Below are positions 1-5,815 of a DNA stretch of 12,191 bases, one piece after another. Numbering within the stretch: position 1 is the stretch's first letter; each line of letters starts with the position of its first letter. A program made the translations under genes and the position numbers. This DNA is from Candidatus Hodarchaeota archaeon. GTDB taxonomy: Archaea > Asgardarchaeota > Heimdallarchaeia > Hodarchaeales > Hodarchaeaceae. The notes beneath the pieces are model-generated. The model was not told the DNA's origin, did not search any database, and saw nothing but the letters and a program-made list of their open reading frames with translations. Where the stretch lies: positions 1 to 12,191 of the forward strand of contig JAUUVJ010000069.1 of the NCBI GenBank assembly GCA_030589605.1, in the 5' to 3' direction.

Positions 1-1
1 A

Positions 2-73
2 ACAATATCTGCAGCGGAAAAAGAAGAACTCTTTGAGAAAATATATGACTGGAAAGCACGTCTATCCCCCTGA
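2..73 (+). CDS. C-terminal end of an unidentified protein (partial)
   Basis: The frame starting at base 2 is open from the window edge to a TGA at 71-73 and gives 23 residues, mostly a charged amphipathic helix (for example AEKEELFEKIYDWKARL), as is common at a real protein C-terminus. Too little is present to name a family. The competing frame starting at base 3 is also open, to a TAG at 240-242, and runs into the omegaRNA-like segment. I prefer the first frame on composition, but the choice is not secure. Confidence 0.35.
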   Translation, partial: TISAAEKEELFEKIYDWKARLSP

Positions 74-146
74 ATTAAGGACAAAATTTTACTTCTTTTT
101 ACCTTACATTGACTCTCAGAAGTTATTAAAAAAATTTACACGTAAT

Positions 147-170
147 ATGGATTTATATCCATTTTTTTTA
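147..170 (+). terminator. Hairpin followed by a T-run
   Basis: A perfect 6-bp stem (ATGGAT/ATCCAT) with a TTAT loop at 147-162 is followed by a run of T residues. It lies downstream of the partial gene and could terminate it. Because it lies just before a putative IS200/IS605 right end, it could instead be part of that element's structure. Confidence 0.45.
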
Positions 171-180
171 ACCAGATCTA

Positions 181-257
181 CCAGAAGTCCATTTCCTCCT
201 GGTGATGGGTTCGGCAAACTCGTAGGAAGCCATCTGCTTTAGTTGGTGGTAGTTCAC
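181..257 (+). mobile_element. IS200/IS605 (TnpB-type) right end with omegaRNA-like hairpin, relic
   Basis: The segment GGAAGCC at 225-231, an imperfect hairpin at 230-249 (CCATC...GGTGG with wobble pairs and a TTTA loop), and TAGTTCAC at 250-257 match the layout I know from right ends of TnpB-type IS200/IS605 elements, where the same DNA encodes the 3' part of the omegaRNA guide scaffold. The segment is 39 of 77 G+C in an A+T-rich setting, as expected of structured RNA. In such elements the tnpB stop often falls in the hairpin loop, and here a frame open from base 3 ends at TAG 240-242 in that loop with the residues GSHLL. The rest of that frame shows no TnpB catalytic or zinc motif, so any tnpB is degenerate or missing. 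No left end or TnpA was found. The call rests on remembered sequence patterns. Confidence 0.5.
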
Positions 258-796
258 CCAGATCTTACGTGATTCCCACATTTATTACAGAAAAAGGCAT
301 TCTTTGGTAACGCAGCTCCACAGGCAGAACATTTTCGATGGTTATCTAAAAAAGTACTACCCGAACCAAAAATTTTCTCTTTTTCTTGGTTTTTTTCCAT
401 TTCAGGCTGAAAAGACGAGGCAGCAAAGGGAGAAAAGGATGAAGGATTATTTTTATTAGGTTCAGAGAAATCAAGAGGGCTTTTTGGTTGAGATGTGGAT
501 TGAAAAACATTTGGTTCAAAGCGAGAGGCAATATTTTCAAGGTATATTGTTACTTTATTCATATAAGGAATGAAAGGACATTCAGTTATGTTATCTCCTT
601 GTCTGATTTCTTGAGAAGAAGATGATAGTGGTGCAAATTGTTTAAATCCAATTTTCAGGCCCTCCGCACTCTCTGTAACCGATATTCCTTGTTCTAATAA
701 TCCTCGAATTACTTCTTTGGCTGAATAAGTCCGTCCGTTAACAGAAATATTACCATTAATATTCTCGAAAGGTGAATTCAACCAAAAATACCTCAT
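254..796 (-). CDS. Unassigned protein with C-terminal zinc ribbon
   Basis: The protein has 180 residues. The first 100 or so form an unidentified region, followed by a low-complexity linker rich in Ser, Pro, Phe, Asn and Lys (about 100-150). The C-terminal zinc ribbon has C156-x2-C159 and C170-x2-C173, each pair followed by Gly, as in the common archaeal zinc-ribbon tail. No signal peptide or membrane segment is visible, so a soluble cytoplasmic protein is likely; binding of protein or nucleic acid through the ribbon is only inference. The ATG at 794-796 fits a leaderless start, with CTTATAATA at 816-824 placed 20-28 bases upstream. The TGA stop (254-256) lies in the TTCAC end of the IS-like segment, so the last residues may have been altered by that insertion. 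Confidence 0.8.
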   Translation of the reverse strand: MRYFWLNSPFENINGNISVNGRTYSAKEVIRGLLEQGISVTESAEGLKIGFKQFAPLSSSSQEIRQGDNITECPFIPYMNKVTIYLENIASRFEPNVFQSTSQPKSPLDFSEPNKNNPSSFSPFAASSFQPEMEKNQEKEKIFGSGSTFLDNHRKCSACGAALPKNAFFCNKCGNHVRSG

Positions 797-815
797 CTAG
801 TATATCTCAATAAGG

Positions 816-824
816 TATTATAAG
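816..824 (-). promoter_or_regulatory. TATA box of the zinc-ribbon gene
   Basis: On the minus strand this reads CTTATAATA, 20-28 bases before the ATG. That is the distance expected for an archaeal TATA box feeding a leaderless transcript. Confidence 0.5.
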
Positions 825-1051
825 CAAAATAACATCAGTGTAATATCAAAAATAGAATACCCAAAGCTTAGTATTTCTTTTTCTAATAATTAGCTCAATT
901 TGTATCTAGATTATGATGTAGAACATTAATATCATACGACTTGTTTCATAATAAATTCACTATTACTTTAGATCAATTTTAACAATCTCATCGATGTAAC
1001 ATCATTAATATTCAAAATTATAATCATCAACCATAGAGATTACTATAGTGT

Positions 1052-1085
1052 TTCATTGAAGACAATGAATACTTTTTAAAGTATT
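1052..1085. promoter_or_regulatory. Two abutting 18-bp palindromes over the promoter (candidate operators)
   Basis: TTCATTG-AAGA-CAATGAA (1052-1069) and AATACTTT-TT-AAAGTATT (1068-1085) are both perfect inverted repeats, share two bases, and are equal in length. The second contains a TATA-like core (CTTTTTAAAG). A start site about 25 bases further on would give a leader of roughly 30 bases carrying the GAGGTG ribosome-binding site of the 1137 gene. A dimeric regulator bound at the second site would block TBP access. Which regulator binds is unknown. Confidence 0.5.
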
Positions 1086-1136
1086 ACAGGTATAGAAATT
1101 ATCAATAACCTAACAACCCCTAGAGGTGTAAAAAAA

Positions 1137-1379
1137 ATGCCAGCCGCTTTTGTTTTAGTTAATGCTGAAATAGGATCTGAAGATGAAGTTTTAGAAGACC
1201 TTAGAGGTACTAAGGGTGTTATAGGCTCTTGGATAGTCTATGGCGTATACGACATTGTAGCCAAGATCGAAGCCGATACAATGGATGAATTGAAAGAAAT
1301 TATTACCACTAACATACGTGGCCTAGAAAATGTCCGTTCAACTCTAACGATGATTGTTGTTGAAGGACAAAAAATATAA
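1137..1379 (+). CDS. Stand-alone Lrp/AsnC ligand-binding (RAM) domain protein
   Basis: This 80-residue protein consists of one Lrp/AsnC C-terminal effector domain and no helix-turn-helix. The beta-alpha-beta-beta-alpha-beta pattern is clear: a first strand (AFVLVNAEIG), a helix with DEVLEDL, the strand pair around SWIVYGVYDIVAKIEAD, a helix ending in IRGLENV, and a last strand STLTMIVVE. Such domains form dimers and higher ring assemblies that bind small ligands, often amino acids, and can associate with full Lrp-type regulators. The length is normal for single-domain members. The ATG is preceded by GAGGTG at a suitable spacing, a good archaeal Shine-Dalgarno. Palindromes lie over the likely promoter and a strong hairpin follows the stop, so it is probably a single-gene transcript. 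The ligand cannot be predicted. Confidence 0.9.
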   Translation: MPAAFVLVNAEIGSEDEVLEDLRGTKGVIGSWIVYGVYDIVAKIEADTMDELKEIITTNIRGLENVRSTLTMIVVEGQKI

Positions 1380-1398
1380 ATTTCCGTAATTATTCTTA

Positions 1399-1467
1399 AC
1401 TGGATTCAAATGGCTGCTAAAAGCAGCCAAACCCAGTCAAATTATTCCTTTTCCTCTTTTTTATTAT
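1399..1467 (+). terminator. Nested hairpin plus pyrimidine tract after the Lrp-type gene
   Basis: The inner stem TGGCTGC/GCAGCCA (1411-1417 with 1423-1429, loop TAAAA) is enclosed by ACTGG/CCAGT (1399-1403 with 1433-1437). A T-rich tract follows at about 1443-1467. This is the strongest hairpin noticed in the window and probably ends the 1137 transcript. Confidence 0.65.
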
Positions 1468-1514
1468 TGAGGTCTTTTTAAAATTATACCATTCAAAAGA
1501 GCTAGTGTTGCGTG

Positions 1515-1530
1515 TTTAAATAATATAAAG
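1515..1530 (+). promoter_or_regulatory. TATA-like box upstream of the duplicated hydrolase genes
   Basis: TTTAAATAATATAAAG lies 24-39 bases before the ATG at 1554, which fits a leaderless start of the truncated copy. No separate promoter is evident before the intact copy at 1852, so this box may drive both. Confidence 0.45.
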
Positions 1531-1553
1531 TGGAATTTTTGCGAGTTATTAAT

Positions 1554-1868
1554 ATGAAAGAAATAATTAGTGGAATTAATTGGTTATTAGGTCAAGGTTT
1601 AGATTGCAATGTCTTCTTTCTTGAATCTGAAGGAAAATCGTTATTAGTTGATTCGGGGCTCGGAGGAGGGATGAGGCAACCTTTTGGAATGCAAAAGAAT
1701 AGCGTTATTGAACTTGAAAAGATTATCAAAGTTAAAAAGATTAAACAAGTATTTCTGACCCATGGTCATATCGATCTCATGGATATAATAATCAATAGCC
1801 CTTTTGAATGCTTAGATTGTCAGAACTCATTTCAATCAAAGAGTTGTTGCTATGAAGGAAATAATTAA
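1554..1868 (+). pseudogene. Truncated metallo-beta-lactamase-fold paralogue
   Basis: This is a decayed tandem copy of the next gene. The first 60 bases of the two copies are identical at 52 positions and the first 20 residues at 18. Similarity continues through the DSGLGGG turn to the zinc motif, which here reads THGHID followed by Leu where the intact copy has THSHID followed by His, so the second half of HxHxDH is broken. The sequence then diverges to an unrelated tail and stops at 1866-1868, 17 bases into the next gene. The later zinc ligands (TPGH, SGD, PGH) are absent, so hydrolase activity is not expected. A GTG at 1530 is in frame, but the ATG at 1554 aligns with the start of the intact copy and is preferred. 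Confidence 0.8.
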
Positions 1869-2556
1869 AGGAATTACTTGGTTACTAGGCCAAGGTTTAG
1901 ATTGTAATGTTTTTATCATTGAATCAAAAGATGAAAAACTGATGATTGACTCAGGATTGGGGGGAGGAGTGACTTCAGCCTTTGGAACCAATGTGAATAG
2001 TAGCAAAATTTTGAATAAAGTCATTATTGAGAAGAAAATAGAGAATATATTTCTAACACACTCACATATTGACCATGTCGGAGGTGTTTTATCCCTTCAA
2101 GATAAATATGATTTTAATATTATAACTTCAGAAATTGAAGCTCAACACTTGGAAACAGGAGACAGCGCTTATATTGAACCTTTTCTTGGCTCAAAATGTC
2201 CACCACTAAAGGTCTCCAAGAAATTAAAAGAAGGTGCAATTCTAGAGGTTGGAGATTTCTCTTTTGAAGTGCTTCTAACTCCAGGTCATACGCATGGATC
2301 ATGTTCCTTATGGGAATCAAACAAAAAAATACTGATTTCGGGTGATACAGTATTTCCTCAAGGTTCATTTGGAAGAACTGATTTACGCACGGGTAATAGC
2401 AAAGATTTAATTTCATCTCTGAATCGATTATCAAAATTAGAAGTTAAAATTCTTCTTCCAGGGCATATGCCTCCGATAATTTCCCTTTCTAAATCAACTA
2501 CCAATTCTATTAAAGAATCATTACAAAATGCTAGGATTATGCTGGCCAATTATTGA
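1852..2556 (+). CDS. Metallo-beta-lactamase-fold hydrolase (glyoxalase II-like)
   Basis: This is a complete 234-residue MBL-fold protein, of usual length for the single-domain glyoxalase II-like group. All metal-binding motifs are present: H70-x-H72-x-D74-H75, H146 in TPGHTHGS, D165 in SGDTVF and H205 in PGHMPP. These should hold two metal ions that activate water. The fold serves many substrates (thioesters, lactones, phosphodiesters, sulfur compounds), and nothing seen here fixes which one. No export signal is visible, so it should be cytoplasmic. It follows a broken duplicate and overlaps its end by 17 bases; its own 3' end overlaps the oppositely oriented kinase gene by 36 bases. The ATG at 1852 is supported by alignment with the start of the duplicate. 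Confidence 0.92.
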   Translation: MKEIIKGITWLLGQGLDCNVFIIESKDEKLMIDSGLGGGVTSAFGTNVNSSKILNKVIIEKKIENIFLTHSHIDHVGGVLSLQDKYDFNIITSEIEAQHLETGDSAYIEPFLGSKCPPLKVSKKLKEGAILEVGDFSFEVLLTPGHTHGSCSLWESNKKILISGDTVFPQGSFGRTDLRTGNSKDLISSLNRLSKLEVKILLPGHMPPIISLSKSTTNSIKESLQNARIMLANY

Positions 2557-3048
2557 AATAATCTTTTCACATGTTTCCTCTATTGAATTTTCATCATTAT
2601 ATACCTCAAACACCCTTTTTTCACAATAAAATTCAATAGAATCGTAATAGATTATATTCATAATTTCAGCTTCAATATTCTCCTCTATTTTTTCCTTTGA
2701 GTAATTACGTTCCGATAATCGTTCACGAAGTGTATTAATACCACAATGTAGAACGATGATAAGATCAAACACGTTTTTAAGGGGAATTATTGATCCAGCA
2801 AGACAAAGCCTATTATTTCTAGTTATAATTGCATTTAATTCTCTAGTAAGTAATTCTTCATCTATTATTACAGAGTCACGATTGATGTCATATCCAAAGA
2901 ATAGCCCTTTCTCCAAAACAACTGAATTAATCTCTAGATAGGATAGGTTTAGTAAATCACAGAGTTTCTTGGCTACACTTGTCTTCCCTGTCGCTGTTAC
3001 TCCTGTTATATATAATTGAAGAGAAGAGAAATTATCCATAAAACCCAC
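2521..3048 (-). CDS. AK6/Fap7-like P-loop nucleotide kinase
   Basis: This small P-loop kinase has 175 residues from GTG 3048, or 172 from the ATG at 3039. The Walker A motif is GVTATGKT (16-23 in the longer numbering), followed by the family pattern of a helix and the ExNxxVxExGLxxGYDxxRDS region, which is typical of archaeal adenylate kinases of the AK6/Fap7 type. The LID-like arginine region (RERLSERNYSKEKI) and the following ENIEAEI segment also match. Members act as AMP kinases/ATPases; the eukaryotic protein works in late small-subunit ribosome assembly. The usual DGH-type motif is replaced here by LAGSIIP, so catalytic detail may differ. The minus strand has GTTTTAAAGATAA 23-35 bases before the GTG. 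The 3' end overlaps the hydrolase gene. Confidence 0.82.
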   Translation of the reverse strand: MGFMDNFSSLQLYITGVTATGKTSVAKKLCDLLNLSYLEINSVVLEKGLFFGYDINRDSVIIDEELLTRELNAIITRNNRLCLAGSIIPLKNVFDLIIVLHCGINTLRERLSERNYSKEKIEENIEAEIMNIIYYDSIEFYCEKRVFEVYNDENSIEETCEKIISIIGQHNPSIL

Positions 3049-3070
3049 TTAAGGAGTTAATAGGATTTCT

Positions 3071-3083
3071 TTATCTTTAAAAC
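3071..3083 (-). promoter_or_regulatory. TATA-type box of the kinase gene
   Basis: On the minus strand this reads GTTTTAAAGATAA. The same 13 bases occur before the prenyltransferase gene at 9958-9970. From the box, transcription should begin close to the GTG at 3048 or slightly before it, leaving both GTG 3048 and ATG 3039 possible. Confidence 0.5.
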
Positions 3084-3144
3084 TTTTTTATTAATCCGAT
3101 TATAGTGGAATTGAAATTTCAGAGTTCAGGATTAGGCTTCAAAA

Positions 3145-5628
3145 ATGGGCGCTACAATAACATTTATAGCTGAAAAACCTTCTATTGCGCGAGCATTGGT
3201 ACGTGCATTCTCTATTGTTTATAAACTTAAATTTAAGGGAAAAAAAAGTAAGTATTCACGGTTTAATTATCTGTTTCATTCTTCTCTAACAGATCAGGAA
3301 ATTCAGTTTAATATTAAGAATGATGAATATCGCCTTCGAAACGGAGATGAAATGATAATAACTAGTGTAATCGGCCATCTCCTTAATTTTGATTATCCTC
3401 CACCATTCGATAAAGATACAAATTGGCAAAATTCTGATCCTATTGATTTAATAGACCTTGATCCTATTGAGGTTCCAATTCAAGAAAATTTAGTTTTGCA
3501 CATTAAAGATGTTGGTAGTAAATCAGATGTAGTAGTTATTGCTACTGATTGGGATGGTCATGGTGAATCAATCGGTCGCCAAATCGTTGAAATTGCATCA
3601 CAGGGGAATAAGCGGATTCGCCATGGAAGAATGCGGTTTACCAGTACAAATCCTTTTGCTTTACAAAGAGCATTTGAATCACAAACGAATCTAGATTGGG
3701 ATTGGATAAAACAAGTAGATTCTCTGAGAAAACAAGATTTACGAATGGGTTCTTCATTGACCAGGTTTTTAACAGTTGGAGTACAGAACTATGGAATCCA
3801 GAACCAAATGATATCTTATGGCCCATGTCAAACTAGTGTATTATGGTTGATTACTAACCGATTTTTAGAGAACAGAAATTTTACTCCAGAAAAGTTTTGG
3901 AAAGCATCTATTAAAATCAAAGCATTTGAAGAACCTTTTTTCCTAGAATGGAAAGGTAATCCTTCAATTGACGAAAAAAAAGTAGATTCATTAATTCTCG
4001 AACTCAAAAAAATAAGCAAGGGCATTATAACAGAATATAATGAAGAAAAGGGTATTATAAAACGGCCTCTTCCCCTAGATACTGACACACTTGAATCAGA
4101 ATGTGCTCAATTCTTTAAAATAAGTCCAAAACAGGTTGCTGATGTAGCAGAAAAATTGTATAATAATGGATTTATTACTTATCCCCGTACTGAAAGCTCA
4201 TTTTATCATGAGAAGGATCTAACTGAATTAGCAAAAAAATTTCTTTCAAACAATGAATTTGGGAAAATTGCGAAAGAGAGCATTGAACTTGGTGGAACAA
4301 CAAATCCGAGTAAAGGCCGATTTACAAAAGATCATGAACCAATAAAACCTGTAAAGTCAATAGATCGTTCAGATATTGAGAAAACATTTTCTAAAGTACC
4401 ATCATTAATCAATTCTGCGTGGAATATTTATTCCTATGTTGTATGGAGATTTTTAGCTACTATACACATTGATGCTACTGTAATAAACCAATATATCATA
4501 TTATCGGCAGTATCAGACGAATTTAGCGCCACTGGGAGAAAAATCGTAGATCCAGGATTTTTAGCCTTTTACACTTTCAGAACTGTTAGTGAAAAGAAAT
4601 TACCTCAATTCACAAAGGATCAGGAATACGAATTTGAACCTTACAAACATCAAGGTTTTACTACTCCACCACATTTATGGAGTGAATCTCAATTAATCCG
4701 TAAAATGTCTGAACTGAACCTTGGAACCGATGCAACACGATCTACACACATTGATACTGTTCAAAAGCGAAATTATACAATAGTTCAAGGACCGAAAAGA
4801 GTTCTTATCCCAACCAAACTAGGTTTAGCGTTATATCAAGTTCTAACTCAAAATGCAGAGGATTTGATCTTACCTGAAATCCGAGGAAAAGTCGAATCAT
4901 GGACTATGCAAATTCGAGATCATGAGAAAACACCTGAAGATGTTGACAACTTAGTTATTGAATTAACTACACATGGATTGCAAAAACTGAAGGCCAATCA
5001 AGAGGAAATATTTAACATCTTAGTTCAAAATTTTAAAGACATGACTGGTATCGGTATTACACTAGGTATATGTCCTGATTGTAATGGAAACCTTGTTCTT
5101 CAACAAGGAAAAGAAAAATCGCGATTTCTTAAATGTTCCAATCCTCTATGTGAAGCTAGTTTCCCTCTTCCTAAAAAAGGCATTATTTCATCAATTGATG
5201 ATAAAAGCTGTCTTATCTGCAATGGAACTCCACTATTAATTTCATCAAAATTTCATAGTTGGGTTATGTGTCCAATCTGTTGGACTCGAAAGGCAGATAA
5301 AGATCGTCCTTGGTTTTGTAGCGATTGTGACAATGAAATATGTCCTTTTTCAGGATCATGGAAAATTTTCTCCCCCGAACAGCAGATTGGAAGCTGTCCT
5401 GAATGTGAGGGGGAAGTTTCCCTATTTCTCAGTGATAAAAGCTCACATATTGAGTGTAAAAAATGTAAAAAAACTTGGAAAACTCCTAAATTACGGAAAG
5501 GTACATCAATCACCCCCAGTGATCCGTGCTCGAACTGTGGTCGAAAAACCTTATTTATCATCAAAACAGGAAAGAAACCTTATCGTTTATGCGTATTTTG
5601 TTCATTGTTTTTTTTTGAAAATGAATAA
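3145..5628 (+). CDS. topA: Type IA DNA topoisomerase (topo III-like) with zinc-module tail
   Basis: This 827-residue enzyme cuts one DNA strand through a tyrosine and passes another strand through the break. In order: a TOPRIM domain (about 1-165) with the catalytic EKPSIA start (E10) and the acidic motif DWDGHGESIG at 135-144; the SYGPCQTSVL segment (224-233), like eukaryotic Top3; the active-site GFITYPRTES with Y346; DHEPI (396-400); and GTDATRSTHIDTV (527-539). From 643 there is a tail of Cys pairs: 643/646 with 664/669, 689/692 with 709/712, 725/728 with a lone 733, 751/754 with 771/774, and 795/798 with 816/819. That is four full zinc modules and one incomplete. The oddity is His139 where the usual DxDxE motif has its third acid. 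The ATG gives a start at the expected beta strand; no strong ribosome-binding site is seen. Confidence 0.95.
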   Translation: MGATITFIAEKPSIARALVRAFSIVYKLKFKGKKSKYSRFNYLFHSSLTDQEIQFNIKNDEYRLRNGDEMIITSVIGHLLNFDYPPPFDKDTNWQNSDPIDLIDLDPIEVPIQENLVLHIKDVGSKSDVVVIATDWDGHGESIGRQIVEIASQGNKRIRHGRMRFTSTNPFALQRAFESQTNLDWDWIKQVDSLRKQDLRMGSSLTRFLTVGVQNYGIQNQMISYGPCQTSVLWLITNRFLENRNFTPEKFWKASIKIKAFEEPFFLEWKGNPSIDEKKVDSLILELKKISKGIITEYNEEKGIIKRPLPLDTDTLESECAQFFKISPKQVADVAEKLYNNGFITYPRTESSFYHEKDLTELAKKFLSNNEFGKIAKESIELGGTTNPSKGRFTKDHEPIKPVKSIDRSDIEKTFSKVPSLINSAWNIYSYVVWRFLATIHIDATVINQYIILSAVSDEFSATGRKIVDPGFLAFYTFRTVSEKKLPQFTKDQEYEFEPYKHQGFTTPPHLWSESQLIRKMSELNLGTDATRSTHIDTVQKRNYTIVQGPKRVLIPTKLGLALYQVLTQNAEDLILPEIRGKVESWTMQIRDHEKTPEDVDNLVIELTTHGLQKLKANQEEIFNILVQNFKDMTGIGITLGICPDCNGNLVLQQGKEKSRFLKCSNPLCEASFPLPKKGIISSIDDKSCLICNGTPLLISSKFHSWVMCPICWTRKADKDRPWFCSDCDNEICPFSGSWKIFSPEQQIGSCPECEGEVSLFLSDKSSHIECKKCKKTWKTPKLRKGTSITPSDPCSNCGRKTLFIIKTGKKPYRLCVFCSLFFFENE

Positions 5629-5642
5629 ATAGCATTTATTCA
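5622..5642 (+). repeat. Perfect inverted repeat at the topA stop codon (possible terminator)
   Basis: TGAATAAAT-AGC-ATTTATTCA forms a 9-bp stem with a 3-base loop that includes the TAA stop. There is no T-run directly after it; a seven-T tract appears at about 5671-5677. It may aid termination or protect the 3' end of the message. Confidence 0.4.
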
Positions 5643-5741
5643 AACCAAAAAGTATAGTTTTATCAATTGAGTTTTTTTCTATATTATTAAGCAATATACT
5701 TGTTGAGCTACTCTTACAAACTATTATGAATTGCGAATGAT

Positions 5742-5749
5742 ATAAAACA
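5742..5749 (+). promoter_or_regulatory. TATA box upstream of the transglutaminase-fold gene
   Basis: TATAAAAC lies about 70 bases before the ATG at 5816. The start site would fall near 5770, leaving a leader of about 45 bases that carries GGTGA at 5806-5810, five bases before the ATG. This gene thus appears to have a leader with a Shine-Dalgarno site, unlike several neighbours. Confidence 0.5.
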
Positions 5750-5815
5750 ATGATTATCAAATATTATAACTATCAATTCTCCACACACCAAATTTAATCG
5801 ATACTGGTGAAATAG

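Larger units (their letters stand above)
797..1136. other. Regulatory intergenic region, A+T-rich
   Basis: This is a divergent spacer between the minus-strand zinc-ribbon gene and the plus-strand Lrp-type gene. It holds the TATA box of the former at 816-824, a small CATCGATG palindrome at 989-996, the paired 18-bp palindromes at 1052-1085, and a ribosome-binding site (GAGGTG) just before 1137. No convincing gene or tRNA is visible in it. Confidence 0.6.

Noticed and set aside
33..242. 69-residue reading frame on the plus strand (open from base 3)
   Set aside because: It shows no recognisable domain, and its end is simply a translation of the omegaRNA-like segment. It may be the degenerate tail of a tnpB, so it is discussed under the mobile element rather than listed as a gene.
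200..260. Possible tRNA (GGTTCGGCAAACTC looked like a T-arm)
   Set aside because: No acceptor stem, D-arm or anticodon arm can be assembled around it on either strand.
1530..1553. GTG start for the truncated hydrolase copy
   Set aside because: The extra eight residues have no counterpart in the intact copy, and the ATG at 1554 aligns exactly with the ATG at 1852.
5253..5632. Reading frames of about 100 residues on both strands within the topoisomerase tail
   Set aside because: They are shadows of the cysteine-rich coding region and lack starts or family features of their own.
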